From assembly GCA_019973155.2 (NCBI GenBank), contig BPQB01000068.1:62001-126000 (forward strand): a stretch of 64,000 bases of DNA. Direction: 5' to 3'. The position numbers were made by a program, and so were the translations under genes. Positions 46,558 to 58,242 of this stretch are shown here, piece by piece (the first letter of the stretch is position 1; every line of letters begins with the position of its first letter). The notes beneath the pieces were generated by a model. The model was not told the origin of the DNA, made no database searches, and saw only the letters and a list, made by a program, of their open reading frames with translations. This DNA comes from Phanerochaete sordida. Lineage: Eukaryota; Basidiomycota; Agaricomycetes; Polyporales; Phanerochaetaceae.

Positions 46558-46862
46558 AGAATGTGGGTTCCGCCACGGCAGAGCAGAGGGAGCAAGGGGA
46601 AAGCGTGGTGGGCGGCGAGCGCAAAGCGGGGAATGGTAACAGGCGCCCATTTGCGTCCGCGGCGCGACCAGCTGGCTCCGCGCGCCGAGCGTCGTCGAGC
46701 ACGTCACGCCGTTTCCGCCTCTCACAAGCGGGGAAGGCACATTAAGACGTTTGAGCATAGTGTACAGCGTATGTACTTTTACAAGATCCAAAATACAATA
46801 ATTGCAACGGTGACTAGTGTCCACATGAGAAGGTCGAAGATCGGGACGTCTAGTTTGTGCGG
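46558..46862. other. short intergenic region
   Basis: This lies between the DAHP synthase stop and the start of the transporter-like gene, both on the minus strand. No gene was seen. Confidence 0.55.
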
Positions 46863-48429
46863 TCAGTGGGTACCATTGCTCGCGCCGTTCGCAGCTCCGT
46901 TCGTGACCTTGACGCCATTGACGGCCTTCGTGACGGGCACGGGCACGGGGGCGTCGAGCCCCATGGCCTTGCGGCGGACGAGCTCGCGGCGGCCGCGGAC
47001 GCCCTGCCGCAGGCGTTCGAGCGCGGGGACGGTCTGCTCCCACGAGATGCACGCATCTAGGATGCAGCATCAGCATCGCGATGCGGACGAGAGCTCGGAG
47101 CGCACTCACCCGTGACGGACTGGCCGTACTTGAGCCCGACGGGCCCGGAGGGGGGAATGTCCTGGCGACCCTCGACAAGGTTCGACTCGATCATGACGCC
47201 CATGATCATCTCTGCGGTGTCGCCCGCCTCGAGCTGCTTCGCCTGCGCGCGTGTCAGCATAGCCCTCCGCACACACACGGAACGCGACTTACGATGTCTT
47301 CGGCGACGTCGAGCTGGCGACGGTGCTGCTTCTGGCTGTTGCCGTGGCTGCAGTCGATCATGACCTTGGGGGCGAAGCCGGCCTTGATCATCTTCTCGCC
47401 ACAGTCGCGGACGTACTCGGCCGCGTAGTTGGGGCCGTTCGAGCCGCCGCGGAGGATGACATGGACGTCGGGGTTGCCCTGCGTGCGCGGTCAGCATATA
47501 GGTCGCCGAAGGGAGGCGGCATCGCTTTGGGGAGGCGTGAAGCGTAAAAGGACACCGAAAGGAACGGCATTGTGATGTCGAATTGCTTCGTGTCCACCGC
47601 ATGGTCGGATCGAGAGAGAAATGAAAGGCACACCTCCGTCTCGACAATGCTGCTGAGGCCACCCTTGCCCACGGACAGGAAGACGTGGGGCCGGCTGGCT
47701 GCGCGGCAAGCGTCGATTGCGATGCCCACGGTGCCGTCCGTCGAATTCTTGAAACCCGTCGGCATGGACAGCGCAGAGACGAGCTCGCGGTGGACCTGCG
47801 ACTCGGTGGTGCGCGCGCCGATGGCACCCCAAGAGACGAGGTCGGCGGTGTACTGCGGCGAGATGGTGTCGAGGAACTCGCAGCCGGCGGGGAGGCCCAT
47901 GTTCGCGATGTCGAGAAGCAGGGTGCGCCCGAGGCGGAGGCCCTTGTTGATCTGGAAGGTGCCGTTCATGTCGGGGTCGTTGATGAGGCCCTTCCAGCCG
48001 ACGGTCGTGCGCGGCTTCTCGAAGTAGACACGCATGACGATGAGCAGCTCGTCCTTGGCCTGGTCGGCGTAGGCCTTGAGGAGCTTGGCGTACTCGAGCG
48101 CGGCCTCGACGCTGTGGACGGAGCAGGGGCTAGGAGAACAATTAGGGCTGGGCCGATGGGATCTCAGCCGAAGTGGGACGCACCCGACCACGACCATGAG
48201 ACGGTCATCGTTGTTCCGCAGGATCTCCTCGGCAGCTTTGCGAGCCTCCAGGACGGTCTGAGCGGCGTTGAGCGTCCTGTGTGAAGGTGAGCACCGAAGC
48301 GTGAGGATGTACGTGGGTAACGCACAGAGGGAGGTCCTCCTGGAGGATTTGGGGCGGGATGAGCGGCCTGGTAGCCTTGACCCTGCGGTCCTCGAGCCTG
48401 TTGAGAGCCTCGCGGAAGGAGAGAGCCAT
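46863..48429 (-). CDS. 3-deoxy-D-arabino-heptulosonate-7-phosphate synthase (DAHP synthase, class I)
   Basis: Exons 48429-48326, 48276-48184, 48129-47634, 47478-47293, 47242-47110 and 47056-46863 (minus strand) give 401 aa. The enzyme condenses phosphoenolpyruvate and erythrose 4-phosphate in the first step of the shikimate pathway, in the cytosol. Signature regions are VVVGPCSVHS, FEKPRTTVGWKGLINDP, GARTTESQVHRELVS, GFKNSTDG, VILRGG and DCSHGNSQKQHRRQ. Yeast has Phe- and Tyr-inhibited forms (ARO3, ARO4), and which this corresponds to cannot be decided here. The C-terminus carries an extra tail of about 30 residues rich in Val, Asn and Gly. The 155-bp intron after GAG-ACG-GAG is the longest in the gene. 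Confidence 0.95.
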
Positions 48430-48845
48430 GCCTAAGTCTGTCACTGGAGAAGGAGAGGGCGGACGGGTTGGCGAAGAAGCAGCCGGGCAACTTGGGGGTA
48501 TATATACGCACTGGTAGATCAAAGTAACGTTATATCGGGTGATCCGAGGGAGTGGGGCGAACGTGTGCACGGGTTGGAAGGAAGGAGGCTATTGTCCTTG
48601 GAGATCTGAGGATGAGAATGGACGAAAGAGACCGGACATTTGCTCGAGCAGTGCAGAGTTGCCTCAAACCGAGTCAATTACCGGGCGCCTCGCACTTCTG
48701 CACTCAGGAGGATGCACGTGCCAGGCGCGAATAGACGCCGATCGCGTATTGTCCTTGGCGCCTCCGCTCTGCCTGTCCTCGCCATCGCCCGCCCTCTCGA
48801 ACCCGCCTTGTCTCAGCCCGTTCAACGCACACAACGAGATCCACG
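48430..48845. other. divergent promoter region, DAHP synthase / TIM9
   Basis: 416 bp shared by two divergently transcribed genes. No coding sequence. A TATA element for the left gene is listed separately. Confidence 0.65.
48499..48506 (-). promoter_or_regulatory. TATA box of the DAHP synthase gene
   Basis: TATATATA about 70 bp upstream of the ATG at 48429. Confidence 0.6.
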
Positions 48846-49312
48846 ATGGACTTTTCAACCATGAACGCGGCCGAGCAGGCACACATGACAAAAATCATCG
48901 AAAAGAAGCAGGCTAGTTCCCCAGTCGCTCCCTTCGTCCCAGGCACTGCTGAAACATGTCCTGCCAGATGCAAGACTTCCTGCGCATGTACTCCAACCTT
49001 GTTGAGAGGTGCTTCAACTCGTGCTGCAACGACTTCACGAGCAAGGCTCTCTCCTCCAAAGAAGTACGCCCCCGTCCCTTTCTCCGCTGGCTTCTCGGAA
49101 CGCCCGCACGGACAGTCGGAGCTGACGATCTTCCAGGAGCAGTGCGTGCTCAACTGCACCGACAAGTTCCTGAAGCACTCGGAAAGAGTGGGAGCGCGGT
49201 TCGCAGAACAAAATGCCGGTGCGTGCTCGACAGCGGACGTGCGAACGTGTCCGTCCGACTCACACCGCCCTCGATCCTCCCCGCAGATGCCATGGGTGCC
49301 GGCAGCAAGTAG
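48846..49312 (+). CDS. TIM9: mitochondrial import chaperone Tim9
   Basis: Exons 48846-48911, 48968-49063, 49137-49218 and 49287-49312 give 89 aa, the standard Tim9 size. The twin CX3C motif is visible: CFNSC in exon 2 and CVLNC in exon 3, plus [13 protein letters not shown] and [18 protein letters not shown], which identify Tim9 rather than Tim10. The protein forms a hexamer with Tim10 in the intermembrane space and escorts carrier proteins to the inner membrane. The first intron (48912-48967) begins with GC instead of GT (CAG|GCTAGT). Skipping to the nearest GT donor would insert four residues into the invariant KKQMQDF region, so the GC-AG reading is preferred. Confidence 0.92.
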
Positions 49313-49585
49313 CATTCCGGCCATGTCCATTCTATCTCATGCCCGATGCTTCGTCCTACGCTACGACATACTCCTAATTCATTTGTCCTGCTTGCACGTC
49401 CCGCTGTCACTCGCTCGTCCACCTTCTCGTCTATCGAAATGTCACTCATCTCTCAGGCGGCTGTAAGGCGGATACCAACACTGCCAGCAAAATCCAGATT
49501 TCATAGGGCACACTGTGCGGTACGTGGTATCCATTCAACGACAAGTACATGGTATAGGGCATTTCGATATTCAATGCGCATCGCA

Positions 49586-50536
49586 TTACGCCTGGACGGC
49601 CTGTGCTGCTCTGCCCAATTCATCGCGCTGCAGGTCGGTTGCGCCAGCAGGAGAGCCCACGTCAGAGCTCCCATGCTCGTTCTCAGGCTCCACGGGCATC
49701 TTCAGGGCGTTGGCCTGGCCAGCGATTGGGGGTTCGCTGTCGGAGCCGGGCTCAGTAGCGAGGGCGGGCTCAGTGATAAGGCCAGGTTCGGCCGGCGGGG
49801 GTGCTGAGGCCTGCTTCTCCTCGGCGTCGAGCTGCTCAAGCCATTTAGTGACGAACTTGACGTGTGCACCATAGTTCATCGTGGCTTCAAGCGAATCCCT
49901 GGAACCGGGTCAATGTTCTCTGGATGAGCGTGTTTGACACGATACGCTGTGAATAGAGCCCGCACGCACCGCACGATGCCCTTTGAATCTATCACGACTG
50001 TCACCCGAGCGTCGACGAGGCCCAGCAGGCCCTTGCCTATGTGATATGCCTTTCGCGCTTCGCCCGCCGAGTCGCTAAGCACAGGATACTGGGCTGGGAG
50101 TGAGAGCAGTTCTCTCGCGCTCTGTCACTGATTGCGTACCGTTAACTTGTGTTTGTCGACGAATTCCTTCTGCTTCTCGACAGGGTCTGAGCTGATACCG
50201 ATGACCTGCGCTTTGGTCGTCTTGAAGCTCTCGCGCTCTAGAGACCAATGAGCACACCCGCTCCCACGTCCCCGACGTATAGTGCGCACGTACCGACGAG
50301 AGCGTCGCGAAACTCGCAGGCTTCTTTGGTGCACCCGTACGTCCCTGGGCGCACGCAGCGTTTCGTCAGCGACCCCAGATCGCAGCAGATGTCGGGCACG
50401 CACCGGACTTCGGGTAGAAGAACAGGACGACCGGGCGCCCGACGCTCTCGGGTGCGAGGTTGTATGTCTGGCCGTTCGCGTCCAGGAGCGACAGCGGCGG
50501 GGCGGGCTTGCCAGTGAGTGCGTACGAGCGGGGCAT
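49586..50536 (-). CDS. peroxiredoxin, PrxQ/BCP type, with C-terminal extension
   Basis: Exons 50536-50404, 50344-50294, 50237-50140, 50088-49970 and 49898-49586 (minus strand) give 237 aa. The active region reads RPVVLFFYPKSG, then YGCTKEACEFRD, with the peroxidatic Cys and a second Cys four residues later, as in bacterioferritin-comigratory (PrxQ) enzymes. AQVIGISSDPVEKQKEFVDKH and GLVDARVTVVIDSKGIVRDS complete the thioredoxin fold. It reduces H2O2 and alkyl hydroperoxides, with thioredoxin as usual donor. The normal domain ends near residue 165. About 70 further residues are Pro/Glu/Ala-rich and probably disordered. No nuclear or mitochondrial signal is evident. Confidence 0.9.
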
Positions 50537-51360
50537 CGCGGTCAGAGTGCAAGGGGGCGCCCCTGATGCAGCAGGGAACCGCCTTTAAACGGACTGGTGA
50601 CCCTCTGACCGCACGGTGTGCGCAAATGGCCCCGTCGTGCGGAACGCTCTGGAATCGCTGACGTTACGAGGACCGAGGGCCGTGGCCAGGGGCTGCGCAA
50701 TGCCCGTTTCATGCGCCCTTCTTGGGCTCGCCGGCTTTGCCTGTGGTCGGGGCCTGCCTGTGCAGGCTGCATGAGAGGGGCTCGCCTGCGAACGGGCGCA
50801 TTCGAGGCTGGGACTCGGGGTGCAGAGTGAATGGAGGCGAAAGCGTCGGTGCAGCGTGCAGGGACTGCAGGGTCCGCGGATCACGGTCTCGATCGCGACT
50901 TTGAGTATCTCTCCATCGCTTGTCGACATCGAGCCTTTGCGAGGCGCATATCTGCGTGTGATGCGGTATAAACTCCTTGTGATATACCTTCGAAAGAGCC
51001 CCAGTCGCAAAGCGTCAATGTCTGTAAAGACCTCACGCGCAGTATCCCTGCCACGACCCACCCGACGCCCACCCAACCGCGCTCTGCGGAGGCTCGTCCC
51101 CGCGCATGGTCTGCAGGCTACCGAGCCCAACGCTGCCGATGGATGCCGTGTGCGCGCTGCGCCGAGCACGAAGCTGCGAACGGCAGCGTCGCCCATGTAC
51201 CTGCTGATTGTGCTCGGGAAACAAGGACCGATAGGAGTGCGCCCGGGATCCGGCAACTGCGTGTGCCCACCGCTATGTTACAAGAGCTGCTTCGTGTTCG
51301 ACCTCGTTCCTTCACCCTCGCCAGCACGCCCGCGTAGAGGTCCACGAGCGCGCCGCAAGC
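50537..51360. other. divergent promoter region, peroxiredoxin / acyl-CoA ligase
   Basis: 824 bp. A plus-strand frame runs through much of it (50820-51620) but is a continuation of GC-rich sequence without protein-like features, and its end overlaps the ligase gene in another frame. Confidence 0.5.
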
Positions 51361-53398
51361 ATGCATCTCAAGTCCAAGTTCCCTCAACCGCCGCCCGTCC
51401 CGGACGCGAACGCGCACTACGCGATGTTTGGCCTTCCGGACTATCCGCAGCCGGAGGACTTCACGGTCAACATCGACGCGCCCTCGGGACGAGAGAGGTC
51501 GTACTACGAGCTGCGCCGGCTCGTGAAGGAGGGCGCGACGGGCCTCGCTGCCTCAGAGTCCGCAGGTGGACTCGGTCTGAGTGCGGAGGCGGGACACATG
51601 GTCGGGCTATACAGCCATAACTGCATAGTGAGTAGAGCATATCGACGCATCCTTCCACACACATCTAACCTATTTTATAGGACTATGTCGCCATGGTCAA
51701 TGCGCTTATTTACATTGGCGTGCCAATATCTCTCCTTTCCGCCTATTCCACGCCTTATGAGCTCGCCCACGCGCTGAAGACGTCGAAAGTGACTCATTTG
51801 TTCATCCAGCCCGACTTTCTGTCAAAGGCCCAGGAGGCTTGCAAGCAATATGGGCTCGCAGAGGACCGCATATACATCTTGGAAGGCAGTTCCCCGGGTA
51901 GGAAGAGCTTCCAGGACCTTGCAACACAGGTCAGACAGCGCGGCACGCACCTCGCAATGGTGAAGGAAGTGACCAAGGATACGCTTGCATACCTAGTCTT
52001 CTCAAGCGGCACAAGCGGTTTGCCAAAGGGTCGGTTGAGTATCATTCATGAACTTGAACCCCGTGCTCAAGTCCTTGTCTAGCTGTCATGATCTCTCATG
52101 GTAACATCTGGGCGATGGTGCTCTCTCAGATGATCATGAAGCAAGAAGAGGATAAGGTCACACAGGTAAAGTCGCCAGGGCGTGTGCTCCAGGACTGTAG
52201 CTAAGCCATAACCTAGCTTCCGCCTCCCGCGGCACCACCCGTCTGGCTTATATTCTTGCCGTTATACCACACCTACGGCGTGCACATGGCCTGTTTCCGC
52301 CAGTTCTTCCTGAAATCGACCTACGTGATTGCCCCGAAGTGGGACGTGCAAGTCGTGCTCAAGGCGATCCCGAAGTACCGCGTCCAAGTGATGCCGCTCA
52401 TCCCGTCGGCCATCCACCAGATGGTCAACAGCCCGCTCTTCACGAAGCTAGACCTGAGCTCGCTCGTGAGCGTCTCCAGCGGCGCCGCGTATCTGCCGCC
52501 CGAGCTCGCGCGGAAGTTCATGGGCGTCGTGAAGAGCGCGGCGACGATGCTCGAGGGCTACGGCATGTCCGAGCAGGTGCGCGCCGCCGCTATTGTCTTC
52601 CTCTTGTCCTCATGACCCCTCCACAGACGCTGAGCGCGATCCGCAAGCCCTTACCAGGGCTCTACGGCCTGCACGCGCCGCTCGGGTGCACGGGCATTCT
52701 CATCGCAGGCATGGAGGGCCGCATCGTGCGGCCGGACGGCACCGAGGCGGGCGTCGACGAGCCCGGCGAGCTCTGGGTGCGCGGCCCGAACGTCGCGCTC
52801 GGCTACTTCGGCAACGAGAAGGCGACGCGCGAGACGTTCGTCGACGGCTGGCTGCACACCGGCGACGCGTTCCGCGCCGACCGCAACGAGCTCCTCTTGT
52901 GAGTCCGCCTGGGCCCGCTGGCCCGATGCTGTGTGCCGCGCGGACGCTGACGCACGTTCCAGCTTCGTCGACCGCGCGAAGGACACGCTCAAGGTCTCGG
53001 GCGCGCAGGTCTCGCCGACCGAGATCGAGGACACGATCCGCGCGCACCCCGAGAAGCTGACGACGGATGTCTGCGTCGCAGGTGTGTCTGGCGGGCGCAC
53101 GCGCGACGAGAAGGTCCCGCGCGCGTGGCTCGTGCTCAGCGACGAGGGCCGGCGCCGCGGCGAGAAGGCCGCCATCGGAGCGCTCGACGAGTGGGTCAAG
53201 AAGAACTTGAGCAGGTACAAATGGCTCCGTGGCGGCTGGGAGGTCGTAGATGCGGTACGTCGAGTGCTATTGTTTTGCGAAGAGTGGCGTTGACGCTGTT
53301 GTGTGTATCAGATCCCTAAGAATCCGACTGGGAAGGTCATGCGTCGTGCCCTGGTAGACCGCCACGAGGCAACGCTAGCTGAGAAGGCTAAGCTATAG
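51361..53398 (+). CDS. acyl-CoA ligase / 4-coumarate:CoA ligase-like (ANL superfamily)
   Basis: Exons 51361-51627, 51681-52029, 52083-52165, 52217-52576, 52627-52898, 52963-53254 and 53312-53398 give 569 aa, a usual length. The P-loop is AYLVFSSGTSGLPK followed by AVMISHGN. Later motifs are LPLYHTYG, SSGAAYLPPELA, LEGYGMSE, PGELWVRGPN, GWLHTGD and the C-terminal NPTGKVMRRAL with the catalytic lysine. These enzymes adenylate a carboxylic acid and form its CoA thioester. The substrate (medium-chain, aromatic or dicarboxylic) cannot be read from sequence. No clear peroxisomal PTS1 is present: the C-terminus is AKL, which is close to the SKL consensus and could direct the protein to peroxisomes. 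It is convergent with the SDR gene, 263 bp away. Confidence 0.9.
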
Positions 53399-53661
53399 AG
53401 GGACTACTCTCTCGCTGTAATCTACTTGTATATCTGTTGTAAAATAGCGTTGAATCAGACTAGTACCGGTTGAAGTGTCCCTGGTTTGGAAGCTCGAGAG
53501 CTCTTGTACTTTGGCTGCGACCCGTCCGCAACATATTCCATTTGAACTTCCATGCGAAATGAATCTGCTATAATACAACCTGCTGTACTAAAATTACACA
53601 ATGCCATTCTTCTGTTCCTTTCACCGAAGATACTCGCGAGTAGCCATGATGTATCAGCGAT

Positions 53662-54776
53662 TTACCAGGCGCGGTGCCCACCGTCAACGATGATGCTGCG
53701 GGCACGGGTCAGTCATGAGTAACCGCTAGCACGTCAGGGTACGTACTCAGAGCCAGTGCAGTAAGAGCTAGCGTCGCTCGCGAGCCAGGTGGCGACGCCA
53801 CGGAGCTCGTCCGGGCGTCCGATCCTACTCTGAGGGTTCTGCGATGCCCAGATGTCGTACAGGCCAGGGCTACCGTCCAGGAACATTCGCGTCATGCTGC
53901 GAGAGGTCCCACGCGGATCAGAACAAGACAACAACGGGCTGAAGCATGCATTTGAGCGCACCTGGTGTAGATGTATCCAGGGCTGATAGTGTTGACACGG
54001 ATGCGGTCCTTGCCCAGCTGGCACGCCATCGTGCGCCCCATCTGGAGCACCGCGGACTTCGAGGTGTTGTACGCACACCAGCCGTGATTCTGATTCTGGA
54101 TCGTGCCGCTCATGCTCGCGATGAGCGTGATGCTGCCGCCGTTGCCGAAGCGCCGCATCTGCCTGCCGACTGCCTGCGCGGTGAAGAACACACCGTCGCA
54201 GTTCACGCGCATGACCTTTGTGCATGTCAGCAAGACGCCTATGCATTAGGCATATGTGGCGCTCACTTCGCTCCAGACGTTGTCCGGGTAGTCCAAGCAG
54301 TCGTACTCGGGCTTGTTGACACCAGCCGCGGCGACGCAGAAGTCGAGGCGGCCCTCCTGGTCTCCGATCTTCTCTGCCACCTTCCACATGAGCTGCTGGT
54401 TCGTCGTGTCCGCGCTGATGTAGTCGAGGCGCGCGTCGCTCCCGGTCTTGAGGCCCTTCACATACGCGCGTGCGCGGTGGAAGTCCTCCGACGGCTCCGT
54501 GGGCAGGTCGATACAGTACACGACGCGCGCGCCGGCCTCGACGAGCGCGCACGCCATCTCGAGGCCCAGCCCGCGGTTCCCGCCCGTCACCACGCCGACG
54601 CGGTCCGTGAGCGCGAACTCCTTCGTGAAGAGCGTCGGGGCGGTTTCGCCTGGACTTGACGTCAGAGCTGAAGCTGAAGAGGAGCTGCGCAAAAGGGGCG
54701 TACCGCCGTTGTGCTGCAGGGCAGCCTCGACGCCGACGACGCCATACCGCGGTGCGGGTCCTGTCATGCCAGACAT
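53662..54776 (-). CDS. short-chain dehydrogenase/reductase (SDR), sugar-alcohol dehydrogenase-like
   Basis: Exons 54776-54704, 54649-54267, 54215-53962, 53896-53747 and 53695-53662 (minus strand) give 297 aa. The NAD(P)-binding motif is VVTGGNRGLGLE, with the catalytic tetrad in NCDGVFF, SMSGTI and YNTSK (Tyr-x3-Lys), followed by VNTISPGYIYT and the C-terminal IIVDGGHRAW. The overall pattern, including FALTDRVGVVTGG and the VYCIDLP stretch, resembles fungal D-arabinitol 2-dehydrogenase/sorbose-reductase type SDRs. The exact substrate is not determined. The first intron (54650-54703, 54 bp) has no stop and is a multiple of three, so its retention would give a longer in-frame protein. Confidence 0.88.
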
Positions 54777-55830
54777 GTTGCTGTGTACAGAGGGTGAGTG
54801 CTAGGACGTAGGTGGTCGAGGTGTCGAGCGGACTCTTGTCCGTTTGCCAGCCTTCGCAGGCTATATATACGCGGCAGCGCACGGTGTATGCGGTCATTCG
54901 CGTGTCCGCATGACGGGCCAGAAGTCCGGGAGAGGGCACGAGTTCGCGGTCGGCTGTTTCTGCGGCGCGTCGGGCGCCGCGCGACGCTCTTGGTCGAGCG
55001 TGCCCGACAAATTGGGGAGCCACCGCCCGCGGCACGGAAAAGACATGGGTCACATTCCCCAGGGCGAGACAGCGGGCCCAGCGGGCACGGCGTGCCACGA
55101 GAACAGCGAAACCTGTGCAGCGGCGGGTGCGCACTCTGCGGGCTGCTCGCGTCGTCATGCCCCCTGTGCTGCCCGTGGAGAGCGAACCGGCCGAGCCGGC
55201 GGAGGAGGCATTTCACGCGTCGATTGGTCCGCGTCGCGGGCCCGCAGCAGGACCGCTGTGGCGACGAGGCGTGGGACAGGGGTCTCCTGGTGGAGATGCT
55301 GCAGTGCGCCACACCTCAGGCTACCAGCTGATCTGCGAATGAGACAAGTACGCGGCTAGCAGTCAACTGGGGTCCTGTTCTTCACAAAAAATTGGCACTC
55401 ACCTAGGCAAGAACACAGCAACCCCTGACTTTCTAGAGTCAGAAGTGTGAATGGGTCGTATGCATTCAAAGGCAGGCAGCCGCGCCCATGTCAGTGCACA
55501 GGCCATTTTGGGGCTCCTTCCGACTGTCGGCCAGGCCATGCGTTTCTCTATCGAGCATGACTGCCTACAGAGCAAAATGTGTGACACCTTCACGAGCATG
55601 GCGTCGAGATGATTCAGACCAGAGCTTCGAGAATTGGGAGAGCAAATCCAAGCGCAGCGGCCGCCAGGCGGCCGCGGGTCGCTCTCCTCGTGAGTCGTGC
55701 GAACTACCTTCCAAAAGCATCCTTCCCGCTTGACGCGGCAGCGGTGACGGGCGCGGCGTTCGACTACGGACTGCTCGTCCACCGCACGGCAGACACTCCT
55801 TCTTGTACTCTACCAGCACTCGCCTGCATC
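54777..55830. other. divergent promoter region, SDR / V-ATPase subunit c
   Basis: 1.05 kb with no recognised gene. Long shadow frames are a consequence of GC content. Confidence 0.55.
54862..54869 (-). promoter_or_regulatory. TATA box of the SDR gene
   Basis: TATATATA about 86 bp upstream of the ATG at 54776. Confidence 0.6.
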
Positions 55831-56663
55831 ATGTCTGTGTGCCCGCCGTACGCGCCGTTCTTTGGCTTCGCGGGCGTCGCCGCCTCGGTACGCACATATT
55901 CTCCTCGCGTATGACGTCCGGCTCACCCGCTGCCTCCGTATTGCAGATGATCTTCAGCAGTACGTTTGTTGGCGTGGGCCTGGCGTAGAATTCGTGAGCT
56001 CATATGCTGCTTGAAGCTGTCGGTGCCGCGTTTGGCACGTCGAAAGCCGGCATCGGTATCGCAGGTCTCGGAACGTTCAAGCCCGAGCTCATCATGAAGG
56101 TGCGTCGCGTACTGCAGCATCCGCCGCCCACACTGACCCACACTCCCTTAGTCCCTGATTCCAGTTGTCATGTCTGGTATCATTGCCGTCTATGGCCTCG
56201 TAGTGTCTGTCCTGATCGCCGGTGGTCGTGAGTTGTCTATGAGTTTGCCTTGAAATGACGACATCACAGACTCAACGAATGGACTCCCACAGTCAAGCCG
56301 ACAGACTACTCGCTGTACAATGGCTTCATCCATCTCGGCGCAGGCCTTGCCTGCGGCTTCACTGGCTTGTCGGCGGGTTACGCGATCGGCTATGTCGGAG
56401 ACTCGGTGCGTGGACTATCATTACAATGCGCAACAAGCTCACATTCGCATTCAACAATAGTGTGTTCGGGCTTACGTCTACGAGTCGAGAGTGTTCGTTT
56501 CTATGGTCCTCATCCTCATTTTCGGCGAGGTCCTGGGTCTGTATGGGTGAGCCGTGTTCGCAGGTGGTCCGCATATTATCAACGCTGACACCATCCGCGT
56601 AGACTCATCGTCGCCCTGATCATGAACTCAAAGGCAGGCAGCTCAGGACAGTGCCCCATCTAA
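55831..56663 (+). CDS. VMA3: V-type H+-ATPase proteolipid subunit c
   Basis: Exons 55831-55887, 55947-55959, 56017-56099, 56152-56227, 56293-56405, 56461-56546 and 56603-56663 give 162 aa. Exon 2 is 13 nt. Four membrane helices can be followed: [21 protein letters not shown], the helix around [40 protein letters not shown] and [23 protein letters not shown]. The last contains the proton-carrying Glu. The subunit forms the rotating ring of the Vo sector in vacuolar and other endomembranes. The fifth exon was placed after the second of two CAG acceptors because only that one restores the frame. Confidence 0.93.
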
Positions 56664-56869
56664 ATCATCCCCTGGCTGTCCTTTCATACAAGCATAGTTC
56701 ATGTGCATATACCACTTCAAATAGCACAACGGAGGATGTGACACTTGTACGCTTGCTTGGCAACAGTTGGCGGACATCGAGGGTTCAAGCTGTGGGTATA
56801 TATGCACGGGAACACTGGACATCATATGCAAGCTGCTAGCGTCAGCTGCGGGCGCCGTTCTCAGACTGC

Positions 56870-57601
56870 TCACGAAGCCCTCCCCCTTCGTTCATCGTCA
56901 CTGCCGCGGCTGTAACTTCTTGCCCTCGATGATCGCCCACGACGGGCCCGGGAACGAGAACGAGAGCTGCCAGATGAACTCGAGCTTGATGAAGAGTCAG
57001 AGTCAGAGTCTGAATCTGAGTCCGAGCTACTTCCGCTCGAGTCTGAGTCGCTGGTGGACGAGCCGCTGGAGCCTGAGCCAGACGATGACGAGCTCCGTGA
57101 CCTGTATAGAGTTAAGATTGATATTAATTATTGGAAAAGCTATAAGAACGCACCGTTTCCGTCTCTTCCGAGGAGGCTCGCCGTCTTTATCCTTCGAGCT
57201 ACCCTCCTTGGCACGCGCCTTCTCCTTCTCTTCCAGGATTTTATTGGCGGTGCCCGGTCTATAGACACTAGTCAACATATGAGACAGAAGCTACAGCGTG
57301 ATCTACGCACTTGCGCTTGAACTCGTCCGGAACTTCAACTGACGGCTTGCCGTCGGCCTTCAGCTTTGCGAGGACACGCGGGTTCTCTAGCTGCTGCGTC
57401 CTGGACGGGCGAGATAGATAAGGACGCTGTCCTTTGCATTGATATGTGAAGTGCCCTAGCAGAGCAGTCGGTCCACGTGAGTGGTATATAAGAAAGGAGC
57501 ACGCATCGCGCACCTGTTTGGAGACACTTTTGGCAGACGGTGGAGGACGTGGCGGTAGGGTTGCTATTGCTGCTCTTCTTCCATGGAGCGTATTTCGACA
57601 T
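56870..57601 (-). CDS. ZCCHC10-like CCHC zinc finger protein with Ser/Arg-rich tail
   Basis: Exons 57601-57514, 57455-57311, 57258-57154 and 57101-56870 (minus strand) give 189 aa. One zinc knuckle, CQKCLQTGHFTYQC (C-x2-C-x4-H-x4-C), is followed by KGQRPYLSRPSRTQQL, the conserved continuation of ZCCHC10. A charged helix (ANKILEEKEKARAKEG) and a basic KRRKR nuclear signal lead to about 75 residues dominated by Ser, Asp and Arg (SR-like), ending GRAS. Such proteins are linked to RNA processing; the precise role is not known. It is convergent with VMA3, 206 bp apart. Confidence 0.88.
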
Positions 57602-58242
57602 CTTCAAACAAGTGACGAAGGGGGCTATGAGCGGTGTCGAGGTGGGCAAACAACTCAAAGAGACGGGCGAAGGAGAACGCTACCGCGCGGGGTGCACACG
57701 CACCGGGCGTCACTCTGATTGTGACCGTCACAGGCGGCTTCGACTTTGTGGCGCAGCTTAGCGCGCGTCGGGCGGCGGGAGCCCAGGCCCTAGACCCGCG
57801 CGAGGTTGCTTTCCGTCTGCCTTATGAAACCTAGCATAATTGACGCATGGGGCAATTATCGCCATCTGGGCATGCAGAACAGGCTCTGGCTGGGGCATGG
57901 GCTTCTCCAGACGCACCTGCGCGTCCGGCCCCTGTTCCATCGGCGGGCGTCTCGCGCGCCCTCCGCCTAGACCCCGCCCGGCGCGGTCCAAGACCCAGCG
58001 AGAATGGGACCCAGGACCGCCTGCGCCCCCTGCGATACCGACATCGCCCGGGCTGCACGCATGTCGTCCTGTGTATCCCGGGAGCCCTTGGGCCTTGCGA
58101 GCCGCCTTGGCCTGCGTATAAAAGGCTCGGGGGTCCAGCGTGTCGAGCCATCAGCCAAAGCATTCAAGCACTCCTCCGAGAGCCTACTACCACTCTACCA
58201 CACCCAAACACACACTACATCGTCACACCCTCGACGATAAAG
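57602..58242. other. divergent promoter region
   Basis: 641 bp between the ZCCHC10-like gene (minus) and the 70-aa protein gene (plus). No gene is visible. Confidence 0.55.
58117..58124 (+). promoter_or_regulatory. TATA box of the 70-aa protein gene
   Basis: TATAAAAG lies 119-126 bp upstream of the ATG at 58243; it is one of the best TATA matches in the window. Confidence 0.65.

Noticed and set aside
46213..47178. Minus-strand frame of 321 codons
   Set aside because: Shadow of DAHP synthase and transporter-like exons; intron sequence is read through.
50820..51620. Plus-strand frame of 266 codons
   Set aside because: Overlaps the acyl-CoA ligase start in another frame and has no protein-like features.
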